NCBI RefSeq assembly: GCF_016802725.1
Contig: NC_052679.1
Span: forward strand, 23,493,561 to 23,557,560
Length of the DNA stretch: 64,000 nucleotides
Source of the DNA: Solenopsis invicta
Taxonomy: Eukaryota; Arthropoda; Insecta; Hymenoptera; Formicidae
Direction of reading: 5' to 3'
How positions within the stretch are numbered: the first letter of the stretch is position 1; each line of letters opens with the position of its first letter. Positions 24,080-36,165 of the stretch are shown piece by piece. Under the pieces are notes generated by a model. That model did no database searches, was not told where the DNA came from, and saw only the letters and a list, made by a program, of their open reading frames with translations. Both the position numbers and the translations under genes were made by a program.

Positions 24080-24660
24080 TTTCTGTAGCGTTATGGATGC
24101 TGAGTACAAGTCCAATTTTCTAAATTGCTCATTACAATTAAAATTGCAAAACGATCTATTTTTGCAATTGTGTTATATTGTAATTATGATATGTACTGGA
24201 GAAGTTTTATTGCAATTAAAATTAAGTATGTTATTAGGACTTTCAGCCTTTAAAAGGATTTTTTTATGTTAACTATGGTTAATAAGACATTCATGGTTAA
24301 ATATACAATATGTGAAAAATTCTAGAAAGTTTTCTATATAGAAGAAAAAAATAGTATTATGGACACTCATTTACGTTCTATTTTATTATTAATAATCAAT
24401 ATTTTTTGATTGTTAATTATAGCCGACATAAAAAATTTCTTTCGAAAATTGGAAGTCGTAACATTATATTTAATTTTGATTGTAATAAACTTTCTGCACG
24501 TCACATATTATAGTCATAATATGACAAACTTTAAATTATTTCTTTTTCACAACTTTATTTTAACTGCAAGTTTCTCAAAAATAATAAATAGAGAAGTAAT
24601 TTGGTAACTTTGGATTCTTATTTAGCATTCAAGAAGCTACACAAAATGATGAGTCTTGTT
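24080..24660 (+). repeat. Dispersed repeat with a conserved short frame, copy 1
   Basis: It aligns with 45850-46130 and, further on, with 46690-46900. In the first block an acceptor-like TTTTCTGTAG precedes a frame beginning MDAE that stays open for about 60 codons and ends FKRIFLC then stop. Copy 2 keeps the same frame (MDVES...LAFKKFLCDYD, stop). In the second block ATATTTAATTTTGATTGTAAT and TGCACGTCAC are shared. Either an old transposon or paralogous gene fragments; the family is not recognised. Confidence 0.55.
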
Positions 24661-25076
24661 CTATTGTCATTTTTTTATTGGATCTTAAGAAAAAGTGTTT
24701 TAATAAACTGATCACTGCATCAAGAACTGATGATATTTTATCGAGTAATCAATTTATTGAAACACTTTATCCATTCTATTTTTCAAGGGTGTGTAGTAAT
24801 TAGAGGTAGGAAAGTTCAAAATTAAAATTGTTTATGTTTCTGTTTTTGATTTTTTACCGATCTTTTTTTGGCTCGAAGATCGTGGTGGATGCAAATTATT
24901 TTAAAAATTTTCTGTACTATTTGTGTAATTGAAATCGAGATATTACACTTCTATGATAAGAAACGTGTTTTCTGCTCGTTTTATAACGTTTATGAAGTGG
25001 TCTTTATTATACATTGAACACCTATCGGACGGCAGCGTCGACATACATCAATGAAGTGTATTATAAAGTATAATAA

Positions 25077-25470
25077 TCAGATAGCAACCCGACAGGCGCT
25101 AGAACAATGAACCGCGGCGCGGCACCGCGCGCGAGCAAGCGCGCGACCACGCACGCGGCACGTGGAACTGATTTCTACACACAACAGCAGATGGCCAAAA
25201 CAATGAAAAGATGTGTTTAAAATCCCGAAGCAAGAGGATAAAAAGCGCGCAGAAACTTGCATCACAACAAGCTGGTCAAAGCGCACCAATTTGTGAGTTG
25301 TTATAATGAGCTATAGCTCACTAAAACTTACAAATTTGTGCCTATTGACCAAATTGTTAATGTGATGCAGATCCTCGTGCGCTTTTTATTGTTTTGCGCG
25401 TGCCTGTTCGCGAGCGCGCGCTTGCTCGTGCACGGTTCATTGTTCTAGCGTTTGTCGGGTTGCTATCTGA
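25077..25470. mobile_element. Foldback element centred on a 14-bp palindrome
   Basis: Terminal TCAGATAGCAACCCGACA at 25077 is mirrored by TGTCGGGTTGCTATCTGA ending at 25470. Inside, CGCTAGAACAATGAACCG, GAGCAAGCGCGCG, ATAAAAAGCGC and CTGCATCACA-type blocks are paired. The centre is the exact palindrome TGAGCTATAGCTCA at 25307-25320. The left arm has about 80 extra bases. Weaker pairing continues outside (CCTATCGG near 25021 with CCAATAGG near 25493), so the original element may be larger. There is no ATG-initiated frame. Confidence 0.75.
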
Positions 25471-25710
25471 CCGGTGCGCTGATGTCGGGCTGCCAATAGG
25501 CGCCCAATGTGTGGTTTGTGAACCGCCACAGGACCACCTCCTTGTTTGTGGAGAAGTTCTAGCTGTTGCCGAATCTAACCTCTGGTTTAGAAATTCGGCC
25601 GCTTCTACTTCTAGTCTGCTCTTGCTATGTGGGTTGATCCTGTTCCTCGTCCTTGCGACTTTAAAAATTTGGTTTTTTTGCAGAATATTCAAAGCGTCAG
25701 AACTCCTTTG

Positions 25711-25925
25711 TTTCGACTTTAGCGCTTCTATTATTAAAGATAATCATTAAAACTCTTCGGAGGACTACAAGAACTCGTGGCAGAACACCGGATTTTCGAA
25801 AAATACGAAATTAAAAATTTTCCAAAAAAATTTTTTTTTAATTCTGTAATTTCTTTGAAGTTCTGATAGCCCCCCAAAGAGTTTTATCGATTATCTTTAA
25901 TGAACAAATGTGCTAAAGTTGACAA
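25711..25925. repeat. Inverted repeat, ~70-bp arms
   Basis: 25711-25780 pairs with 25857-25925. Shared blocks: CGACTTTAGC/GCTAAAGTTG, TTAAAGATAAT and AAAACTCTT. A third partial copy, GAACTCTTTGGGGGG with GGCTATCAGAACT, lies at 26039-26075, so this segment has been copied at least three times locally. Confidence 0.6.
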
Positions 25926-26120
25926 CAAGTTATAAGCTCTTGGAAGTTACAAAATTGTGAAGTTTTCCCGCCTCGTTTTTTCAAATTGTGTGTTTATTGC
26001 TTTAATCGACGGAACTCTTTTTTTAACAATTGAGAACTCTAGAACTCTTTGGGGGGGAGAGGGGCTATCAGAACTGTGCTTATTTTTTTCAAATTTTGAA
26101 GAAGGTAGGCCAACTTCACA

Positions 26121-26320
26121 GAGACCCTTTTGTGAGACTCGAGATTTGTTCGTGTCGCATGCTCCAAGAGCACTTGGATCACTTGGATCACTTTTATCAC
26201 CAATCACAGCATTAGTTCTAAGGCTGTGATTGGTGATGAAAGTGATCCAAGTGATCCAAGTGATCCAAGTGCTCTTGGAGCATGCGACGCGAACAAACCT
26301 TCAGTCTCCTTTCCGGGAAG
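26121..26320. mobile_element. Near-perfect inverted repeat with 9-bp tandem units
   Basis: The two arms share CGAACAAA, GTCGCATGCTCCAAGAGCAC, repeated TTGGATCAC units, and ATCACCAATCACAGC around a 10-base loop near 26212-26221. The right arm holds one more GTGATCCAA unit than the left. Outward the pairing continues with mismatches (GAGACTC with AGTCTCC). High identity points to a young foldback structure. Confidence 0.75.
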
Positions 26321-26479
26321 GAATCTTTCGACTCTTCCGGTATGTATACCGAAGCTTCCGTCAGACTTGTAAACGCATTCGCGGCTATAGCATCAACCAT
26401 GAAATGTACTACGTTCGTCGGTGAAATATGTAAAGCAGATGCACCTGTCGAGCATGGACAATACACGATGGAACAATAA
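26282..26479 (+). CDS. 65-codon ATG open frame beside a foldback element (doubtful)
   Basis: It opens with ATG inside the right arm of the 26121-26320 inverted repeat and ends with TAA. The peptide core (SFDSSGMYTEASVRLVNAFA) has a balanced composition and could be soluble. No motif is recognised and no upstream promoter is identifiable. It may be a remnant frame of a mobile element or chance. Confidence 0.15.
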   Translation: MRREQTFSLLSGKESFDSSGMYTEASVRLVNAFAAIASTMKCTTFVGEICKADAPVEHGQYTMEQ

Positions 26480-28200
26480 CATATCCGCAGTATGAATATA
26501 TAGCTGCTTTATTTGCGTTTAAATCTGTTTATTCCGCGCCCGCACGGTTTTTAAATTATATCATATAAGGTGGATCTCATATCGTGCTTGCATTTTACAC
26601 GCGTAATGAGATATCGCAGCGTTTGTGAGTAAATTGCATCGCTCGTCAATACATCAAAAGCAATTTATCTATTTATACCACATTTTCCGCATGATGCCAT
26701 TATGACATCATCGTTTAAAATTGTTATATCATGTTTTGTAATATATAAACAGAAGTTTATATCGCATCATATTGTAGATAAGTACAACGTACAATGATAA
26801 TCAGATACTCGCTAATAAAACAAAATAATGTAAATGAAATACGGAAGGATAATTAAATATATAGCTTAATTTTTAACCCGTTATTTGATTTAAATAAGCA
26901 TCGCATATCTGCGTTTACGGGTTACGGAGTAAATTGACTGTAATTGTTGCATGCGAGGCAGCGAATGAGAAATAACATTTTGTTCTCTATACTGAGAGAA
27001 AAGTGTTTGATATAGGAAAAGAGAATAATGTAGCATCCTTTTTTATTTAATTCAACAACTGTTTACAACCAATATTTTATATTAAAACTTGAATGATTAT
27101 ATTCATCAAAGTGTTGTTTAACATATTCTAGATTCAAAGTAATAAAGTGTTTTTTTAGTTAGGGCGTGATTTATAAAAATGTAATGAACTGAATAATCGG
27201 TGGAAGAAAAAAAATGATCGTAATATGGCTAGTCTAAAAATAATTAAGAAAAATTGATTTGGTTTTCAAAAAAAACCCACAGTATTTGTTATAAAATTTA
27301 TATATTTTTGACATTTTATTGTTTAGAATTTTTTGCGTTCAGAAACTTCAAACAGATCATTAGAAATATTATTTTATCTATATTAAATAATAAGCATAAA
27401 ATATCTTTAGTGTTTCTATCTTCTAGAGTAACAATCAATTTATCTATAAAATATTTCAATACAAAAATTTCATTAAAAAACTACATTAACAAAATTCCAT
27501 GTTGTTTAACTTTGCGTAACTCGTAATGTGTATAGCTGAATAAAAGGTTAAAAAAAAAAAAACACTCGAGTATACACATATTTGTGTGATAATACGCTCA
27601 AGTTTAAAAAATGAAGAAAGTATATATAATTAAATACCAAAATGTGAAAAAGTTTAAAAACGGCGGACTACTACGTTGATAAACGAATAATTTCATAAGT
27701 AATTATTAAACTAGGTCTACAGTAGCAATAATACTCTCTTTTCCTTTATTTATGACTATAATGATTGTAATATAAATTAATTATGATTAGGAGCTTTATC
27801 TATTTTTGTAGTTACTACATTATTACCATTATTTATTTGTAATAATAACCTTATGCTTAGTCTTATCAACTATGAAAAAATTTTACTATAAATTGTGATT
27901 ATTTCAAATATTAATATAGCAAAATATCAAAATGTGAATGGCAAAAACACATTAAATATTTTTAAGTAAGAAATCTAATTATAATTATAGTGAATATGTA
28001 ACTATTTCTTTTACATTCGTTTACTGTTTGCGTAATAACAAATAATAGCTTAATTTACATAATTACAACAATTATAAATATATAGTTGGCACCAAAAATG
28101 ATCACGAATTATAATTAAATTATGATAATTGCAATTATTTTTTTCTCTCAGTGGACGCGTAAAATCTAAATTTTTGCATAAAATCGAGCAATTAATTAAA

Positions 28201-28267
<67 letters not shown>

Positions 28268-31200
28268 CGCGCAATATAATTTTTATCATCTGATCGAGAG
28301 AACTTTTGCATATATACGTACCGTGTATATAATTCGTCAGAAAAGTTTCCATCTTCGTTTCTAGCAGTGCCGCACCATGAATTTATCCGATGCAAGAAAG
28401 GACGAGCACTTGGCGCACTAGAAAGAAGTTTCGTGTTCGAGAAAACTTTAAAAGTACAAAATCAGGAGTGATCGTTAAATGAGGAAATGTACTGCTTCAA
28501 TAATTTTAAATCTCGCCCGAACGTCTGCAGAAAATGCAACGATCGAAGCGTGACGTTTTTCATCCCCGCATACGCGAGAGCGCACGGTTAACTTACTGAT
28601 TTCAGAAACTGGGTCATCAGTTCCAGTTCGGATTTAATATGTGAATAATGTTCCAAAATATATCTACGATATCGGATTTTAAATCGAAATCGAGCTTGAA
28701 TTGTGTCGGATCGGAATGAATCGAATGCAGAGATGCATTGACGAAGAAAATAAATGAAATTACGGTACACAAACGATAGCAGTCAATTTTGCATATTAGA
28801 TCCGATTGCCGATTCTCGTTCGACTTTTTAAAGAACCATCGACCATCGACGAGATGAGTTTTCTCATGGCATTAAACGAGCGGAGACAGCGAAGATAATA
28901 TAGGAATAGTATTTTTTTTCGTTTTCTTAAAATAATATAATTTAGTTATCCTCATTCAGAAAGAAAAGTGGCGACGCGACGCGATTCGTTTCTATTCTTA
29001 CATGAGAAAGGTAGTCGAATGATTTCGAACAACGCTTCCTGTATTCTAAATTCGTGCATCACCGGCGCGGTGGCGATACCGTTTCGCCCCTTTATCGTCT
29101 CTCGTCATCGCGGTTCATCACCCGCGAAATGCCGAATTTTATTCTGGTTTCCAAGACGCTTCAATGGCAACAGCACCCCTCCGGTTCATCATTCGCCGCG
29201 CACCTTGCCCCAGCAGGATATTTGAATTTGCGATAGAGACGCGCCTCGGCGTACGTACGAAGGGGAGAAACGCCGACGTTTCGCGCTTTCGAGACTACTT
29301 TTCTCACTGTGATCGACACACCAATACCCTCCCTATATCCGCACCCTTCATAACACCGTCGCGACTCCCATCGTTCAGTTTTACTATACGTCCCAACTCG
29401 CGTACTGTCTTATGAAGCGATCTGCGATTCGCAATTCCTGGCAGAAGTCACATTTAGGCGCGATCGATAGAAAAATGGCTTATATGTTCGACATTCCGGG
29501 AGAGACTCGGAAACCGGCTTCCGGCATTAAAATAAAGCCCCCTAGACTTTCTCACTTCATGAAAAAGTTTACAAGGAATGAAAGCTTTTGAAACGCTAGA
29601 TGAGAGTTTTTCCTATCGCTGAAATACTTTGTACAGAACATCCATATTTGCGTCATTCATGAGCTCTTTTTGTGAATTTTTTTAAATCTTGCTTTTATTT
29701 TATTTTATTTTTTTTAATATGCGTTCTCTCTGTATTTTTTTGCGGCACGCACAGATGCGTATTTTTTTTCTCAATTTTGGTAGATTTCCATCAATAATAA
29801 ATGAAGAAGTTAATAAGTGAGATTTATTTAAAATATATCTGATCGGATAGTTTCCGCGCTTTTTAAAAAAAATGTAATCAATGTTCATGTGTTTATGTGA
29901 TTGTGCTTTTTATTCTGTAATATGTTTGTATTTAATTTTGTTGCTTTAAAGTATCACAGATAAAAGTTTTATTAAAAAGTATCTGCTATTTATTTACTTA
30001 CTTATTCATTTTTTACTAGACTTTGTGAATAAATTTTTTATTAAAGAATTATAAAAGAATTAAAAAAATTGCTCGATTAAAGGTAGAATTATACGTTCAA
30101 ACATGAAAAAAAAATTTTGAAACATGCTCGGGAATAGTATTTCATCTCCTTGTGGGTAAATACAGGTATTATAAATTGATAGGATTGAAACGGGCGCGAT
30201 ATGTCGATACGAATTCATTCTGTTTTTCCGAAGTCCAATTTAGCTTTATTCGCGGCGGGCCTCTCACCAACGGTTTAATTTAATTAATCATGTGCGTTCT
30301 TCGGCGATTAAGATAAAATCAAACCAATTTTGAATAGTTGTCAGATATCAACGGTACCCAAGATACACGCGTGTAACTTCTCGCTCGTGCGAGCACGACA
30401 ACGCGGTGACATTCGTCCCCTGTCGTTGATATCAACGTTGGTACATAGAAAATCCATTATACTAAATCGACACAGATGTAGCTTGCTAATATCGATGGCA
30501 GATGTACTGGCAATATTGGATTGCGGCACACTCGTTATAATGGGATTTACATTACGTGGGTGTGGTTATGATTGAATATGATGTACATCCGACGAACGGA
30601 TCAACAAGTCACCGACGGCACCGAATATTAATCGAGGAGATAGAATTTATAACGTCCGCGCCAATAGCGCGTTATGCATTTAAATTAATCCCTTATTATG
30701 ACCCGAATATATCGCGTTATTGTGCAACCTAATCGCATGCTACCGCTCGATCCGTCACAACACGAAAGTAAAGCACCAATAAATTTATAATCGTAAATTA
30801 ACGTAATGTGAATTAATTATATTGTAAATAAATTATTCATGTTACGTGTGTCTTGCAAAAGAATCGATAGAAGTCGGTTTTGCAAACATGAATTTTGTCT
30901 CTAGAGTGGTCAGAATGACATACGTTGAGATTGATTATTGAACAGTCCAATAATTAATTAATAGTTGATTACATTTGAAATAATTTATATAGATGTTTCT
31001 TGCTTCGCGAAAAATATTTACTTGATTTTATATAATTTCAATTTGTTTTAAAAGACACCGATAAATATGAATGAATAAGATTAAAATAAAATTGATGCAT
31101 TATAAAATAAATATTAAATAACTACATATAAAGTAGAAGTTATTTACGAACATCTATTCGGTACTATTTAATTTGATTATATATATGTAATTTTTCCCTT

Positions 31201-31569
31201 TATTACTTTTTAATCCGTCAGTGAGAAATAATACTCTTATTTCATAGTCTTTATTATTTATGCACACAAAATTATTTGAATTGAATTTCAGACGACTCAC
31301 AGCTAATACTCTTAGAACATATCACGAATTATGCTCGACTTAATAAAGCTATTTTATTATAAGAGATATTTTGTGTTTCTTAGTGCGCGTTCTCATACAG
31401 TAAATTGACCCTAAAATACTTACATATATTCTACAGTTCCAGAATTATATATTGAACTTAATCTTGGGAATAGATAGCTCATTCATTTTAAGGCAATCTA
31501 TCTTTGAAGTGTTGTATTTATCTGTGATATTATATTTTTTATTTGATGCATACATATTTATACATACAT
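26480..31569. other. AT-rich DNA; one GC-rich patch; no gene identified
   Basis: Mostly AT-rich unique sequence. A CpG-richer patch lies at about 28960-29420 with short overlapping open frames and no recognisable product. 30320-30780 is moderately balanced. Only the AT microsatellite at 28206 is a definite feature. Confidence 0.35.
28206..28264. repeat. (AT)n microsatellite
   Basis: About 29 AT units without interruption. Confidence 0.95.
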
Positions 31570-31590
31570 TATATATATATATATATATTT
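31570..31590. repeat. Short (AT)n run
   Basis: About ten AT units. Confidence 0.8.
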
Positions 31591-31653
31591 AATACAATTT
31601 ATCTTCACAGATCTATTGCCTCAGTTTAAAATAGACGATAATTTATCACTCAC

Positions 31654-31698
31654 CAATACGCTGCGCAACAGTGGAGTTATAGTGCAAACTGTGCCGAA
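31654..31698 (-). CDS. Candidate 45-nt microexon, gene unknown
   Basis: On the minus strand a good acceptor (TTTGCGTTTCGCAG, ending at 31699) and a strong donor (TATTG then GTGAGTGA, from 31653) enclose exactly 45 bases. One frame starting at the acceptor is open for all 15 codons (FGTVCTITPLLRSVL) and a second frame is also open. In the first frame the exon is phase 0 on both sides. Flanks are AT-rich. A candidate ATG exon lies about 200 bases upstream, but its preferred donor leaves a phase that would hit a stop in this exon. Confidence 0.25.
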
Positions 31699-31898
31699 CT
31701 GCGAAACGCAAATATATCCAAATTAGAACAACGCTCAAAATAATTAATATCTTCAAAGATAATTATCACATGCGCGCACGATAATTATCTCGTAACGATT
31801 ATGAGATTAAAAAAATTTTAAAAAGAATTTTTTCTTAAGTACAGGCTTTTATAAAATTTTATAATGAACTTAAGTAATAAATGAGGTAAATTATTCAC

Positions 31899-31966
31899 CA
31901 CACGGTTACTTCGCCGTCGCCCGATACCTCCCCATCTCTCTTGTTCCTTTGTTGCTGCTTCTTCAT
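31899..31966 (-). CDS. Candidate first coding exon (weak)
   Basis: On the minus strand an ATG at 31964-31966 opens 22 codons (start MKKQQQRNKRDG) and then meets GTG/GTGAAT, an acceptable donor, at 31898. Without splicing the frame stops one codon later. The segment above it (31970-32150) is CpG-rich, as insect promoters and 5' UTRs can be. The peptide is hydrophilic and unrecognised. Joining to the 45-nt exon at 31654 needs a weaker donor (GTATCG or GTAACC) to keep an open frame. Confidence 0.18.
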
Positions 31967-34082
31967 GGCACCCGCACAATATTCACTCGCGGAAACACGA
32001 TTAATGGCGATCGCGCGCGCACTAATTATATCAGAACACAATGATCGCGCGGCACTTTACACGATACTTCCGATGTTAATCGCGCGCTACACGCACTTTA
32101 TTGTATTCCGACGAAAGAAATTACAACAACTATACATTATTCCCAGAGTTCGACACGACGTTTTGCAACTGTTTGCGTTAACAATTAAAAAATTTGTAAA
32201 AAGCGCTAGTATATCGGCATTTCATTCTGATGTCACGCGATTTACTACGATTAATAAAATCGAATCTATGATTAATCAAAATGCGATGTTGTTCGCATAA
32301 TATAATCGTGATTCAATACTTACTTAGCGAAAGGCTCAAGTCGCAACACAAGATATATTCAAATCAAGCGTGAAAAATAGCATGTGAAAAAGATAATTAT
32401 TTTTTATTAAATTTCTGATACATTTACAACAAGAATTCTCCTTTCTGTTTGCTTCGATTTTTATTTCAGAGATATAAATTCGCGCAAAATGTCTGTGGCT
32501 TTGATGCACTTATGAATCGTTAATTGTAAAAGTTAATCAACTCTATGGACTAATAATCGTTCACTATTTATAATGCTCGCATTTTTACATAGAAGTAACG
32601 AGACAATTCGGGGAGTGATTTACGCCATTTAGAGGAGATTGAGGCTTATTGGCACAATTTTCACAATTTTCGCATTTGACGTTTTAAACAATTGATTATT
32701 ACGATTAAATTGTACTAATGTGAATGAAGAACTACAATGTTACTATTTGCGGTAACGTTGAAATGTCCACAATTTTAAACCTGAAAATCTTTATGACGTT
32801 TTGGAGTATTTAAGATCGTCTACTGGTTTTACTGGTGGAAGAAACGCAACGCCAGTAATTTTCACTCCTGCCAACTGCATTATTTATACTTGTAATAACC
32901 AAATTTATTTTTGAACAGAGGGATAGTTTCTTTATAATAAATCAAATATTGTATCTTTTAAACTTATTGTTAGTGACACTAAAATGTTGTTATAAAAAAA
33001 CAAATATTAATAAATGCTATTTTAAATATAGCTTACTTTATTGTAGAAATATTAAATATAATCATATTGTTAGAGTTAAATTGCAATTGAATGTTTACAC
33101 ATTTCTCATTCATGTTTGAGTTAAGTTTACCTTAAATATGAATTAATATATCCTATTCCTAAATATATTTAATTTCAATCATTTTATTATAATAAATTAC
33201 AATTATAATTTACATGATTTAAAATAACATCTAAATCAATAGTACTTTTTTTTAATAAATAATAATTGACTTAGATTTATTTTCTCAAGCTGAAGAACAA
33301 TAATACGACATTTTAAAACTTTTAAAGTTTTATCTGCTTGTTTTTATATCAGATTTTTCTTTTTTTTTATTATAATATCTGCTTTTGATTTAAATAAAAT
33401 TTTGGGAATGGTATCTATAATATGTTATAAAAAGAGATATTTTGCGATAATTTTTCCATTGTTTCTTTTGCCATAAATACGTAATGTCAATTTGCTTCTC
33501 GTGCCAATGTTTCCCCTATCGCTATGAAATATTTAACATGCTATGAAATAGATCGTAAGCTGAATATATATTTTGCTCCTTTTATTTCTAATCGATTATT
33601 AACAAATGATCGTGGGTCTGCATTATTTAAACGACTGAATCCGATGATTCGCGTACTACTCCACTTTCTTAGCTGGAAAATAATGAGCGAAATAGTATTT
33701 AAATATTTAAATTGACTAAAATAACGTGGAAAGAAGCGTTATTTAAAAATAATTATTGTTCGTAAACATCGTGAAATTTCAATTTGACGTGAAATCGCGT
33801 GGCGCAGTGCAATTAATAAAGTAGAATTATTGCCTAATTAAGAACACAATGGAATTTTGAAAACATACAATCGAAATTTAGTATTGTGCGCACAATATGT
33901 TTTCGAATGCATAAATTCCGCAAAATACATGTATTAACAAATGATCTATTATCGTTCTTTGTTATTTAAATAATTCGAGTAATTTGCGTATTTTCAATCT
34001 CAAAATAATAAACGTATATTATATCTGAATTTGCCGAAGAACTTAAAATCATGCAAGACAGGATATCTGAATGTGAGAGTCA
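31967..34082. other. No gene identified; one acceptor-linked short frame
   Basis: CpG-rich to about 32180, then AT-rich. At 32461-32469 a long pyrimidine tract ends in TTATTTCAG and is followed by 17 open codons and TAA (32470-32523), which could be a terminal exon on the plus strand. Similar chance structures occur elsewhere here, so it is not listed as a gene. Confidence 0.3.
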
Positions 34083-34560
34083 AGGCCATTGCACGTAAAA
34101 AGGTTTTAGTCGTAACCGTAAGGCTGCAGTTATAAAGTTTGAAGTGATATTGTGTGTTAAACGTGGATGCAAAATCTGATACAATCTATTTTAAACGTAC
34201 ATGATATTCTAATCTCTTTGCGTCTTCTCTTTCAGCGATAAATTTTGTTTTGAAGCTTAAAGATGGCTTTTGGTTATGTGACGAGCTTTCCTATTAAACA
34301 TACAAGATGTTAAGTTTAATCTTTTGACTTGACGGAAATCTTTGGACTATGATTACGCCTTATGACTTTGCTTAAGCTATCACATAATTTTCAAAACGAA
34401 ATTTATCGCTAAAAAGAAAGATACAAGGAGATTAGAATATCACATACGTTATTCATTTAAAATAGATAGCATCAGATTTCGTAACCCCGTCGTTTTGCAT
34501 TAATTATTTCAAACTTTACACGGCCTTACGGTTAAACTTCTTTTACGCACAATGGCTTTT
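34083..34560. mobile_element. Foldback element, ~170-bp arms
   Basis: The left arm (34083-34255) and the reverse complement of the right arm (34380-34560) share AAGCCATTG.(A/C)CGTAAAA, GTAACCGTAAGGC, AAGTTTGAA, AAATCTGAT, CTATTTTAAA, TGATATTCTAATCTC and GCGATAAATTT.GTTTTGAA. The 120-bp centre is unpaired. No transposase frame. A non-autonomous DNA element of about 480 bp. Confidence 0.75.
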
Positions 34561-34623
34561 ACAGAGTTCAAGGAGTCATTGTTATTTCTTTAAATTATTT
34601 CAGCTTGAAATATATAAAGTGAG

Positions 34624-34625
<2 letters not shown>

Positions 34626-34678
<53 letters not shown>
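34626..34678. repeat. (AT)n microsatellite
   Basis: About 26 AT units immediately after the foldback element. Confidence 0.95.
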
Positions 34679-34680
<2 letters not shown>

Positions 34681-35293
34681 CTTCGTTAATTAACTATCGC
34701 ATCGAGACGTTAATCAAGAAAGTTAATTAAATATACATCTTCGTATCGACAACTGTACGAAATGATTAGTGTTCAAAGTTTTGCAACGTCTGTCGCGATT
34801 GCAGCTCGAAAAGTAACGTCACGTCGCTCATATTCTAGCTGTTCGAGTGACAGCGCAGCGATTTTAGATCATACACACAGAGTTGTTCGCAAGCGGGCGG
34901 CGGACGTTGTGTGTCTGCATCAATCAATTTGTTGCCGCACCAAAAATACTTAAACCAAACCAGAATAAACGTATGCCGAATATTCAGTTCTCTGAATCTC
35001 AGCTTTATTGTGATAAATGTTAATTATTGTGCTGCATTTTGCGCTTTGATTCATCTCGTTAGCATCGCCCGAAATACTACGATTAACTCGGTTTGATGAA
35101 AAACGTTTTAGAAGCTGTGTTACTAGAAGTTTAATTCAATAATACATAAGCGAAGATAATGCGTTTTTCTCATTAATACTGCATCTATAAATATGGGATT
35201 GAGAATAAATTCCTTATTATTTCAACATTTATTAAGGTATTACCCTAATGCAAAATAGATTTTTTTAAAGTTTAATTCTTTTCTTTTACGAAC

Positions 35294-35509
35294 GATTTTG
35301 CTGAAGTATCAAAAAATGTAATTAAATACAGATTTGAAAATAATTTTGTTGGACTATCAAAATAATTATGTAACGTGTTCAAGCACGATTGCACAATGTT
35401 TTAACATTTCAGCAATTAATTTGACTATTGTACACAATTATTTTGATGGTCCAAAAAAATTATCTTCAGATCTGTATCTAGTAAAACTTTTAGACACTTT
35501 AGCAAAATC
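35294..35509. mobile_element. MITE with long terminal inverted repeats
   Basis: GATTTTGCT at 35294 is mirrored by AGCAAAATC at 35501-35509. The arms continue with AAGTATC/AAGTGTC, ATACAGAT.TGAA.ATAATTTT, TTGGAC.ATCAAAATAATT and TGTA. The inner 60 bp is the loop. Weaker pairing may extend a further 40 bases outward. A related half-copy is at 6319-6366. Confidence 0.75.
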
Positions 35510-36165
35510 TTCTTTTACGTAATATTTATAGATTTTAATGGCCATTTCTGCATTTTTATATTGAATATATATTTCTATTTGTGAGAATATCTCTTTTCAA
35601 GAGATGGGGTTGAAGATTTGAAATGATCGTAGTACGTTAACCGCTCGTTAAATCGCGTACACATTTTATGCGCAGGCTCTCGAAGCGTAACGGTGCCTTC
35701 GTCGTCGTAAAGCGACCCGTTAAGTCCAGAATCTAACGGAGAATAACTCGTGTCGTTAATTATCGGTAGAAAAGGCTGACAGGCTGGAAAGCGCGCACGG
35801 ACAAAGAAGACGTCGACGGAAAAAAGAAAGCGAAGGAGGAACTTTGCGCTAGATCCATCTCAATGTCGAAACGTTATATACATATAATTTATATAGGTGG
35901 ATATATGCGCTCATCGTTACATAGAAAGTCTTTTTCTTACGCGAGACAGCTGTCCGAAGATTTGCATAAGCGGCTTTTCATGATAGCCTTACTTTCCGTC
36001 GCTGTGGCTCTTTCGTTAATTTTGATTAACATCGCAAATTGGGATACGAAAAACCAGTCGAATCCGTCATAGCTCCGGAATCCAGTTAAACGAATTTTCC
36101 CTTGTTTCACTCTATTCTAGATCTTTCATTCGAACGTAGTTTTAAATAGTACACACGATATGATA
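35510..36165. other. No gene seen
   Basis: GC-balanced unique DNA at 35630-36070 containing a 69-codon frame that starts at a non-ATG codon. No splice or promoter evidence. Nothing further is supported. Confidence 0.3.

Noticed and set aside
25357..25750. 111- and 118-codon overlapping frames on both strands
   Set aside because: They lie in the foldback element and lack ATG starts. No motif is recognised.
28050..28395. Minus-strand frames with Ile-Tyr runs
   Set aside because: Produced by translating the AT microsatellite.
32470..32523. Terminal-exon-like frame RYKFAQNVCGFDALMNR after a strong acceptor
   Set aside because: Only 17 codons. An equally good chance structure occurs at 31291-31340, so it is not distinguishable from background.
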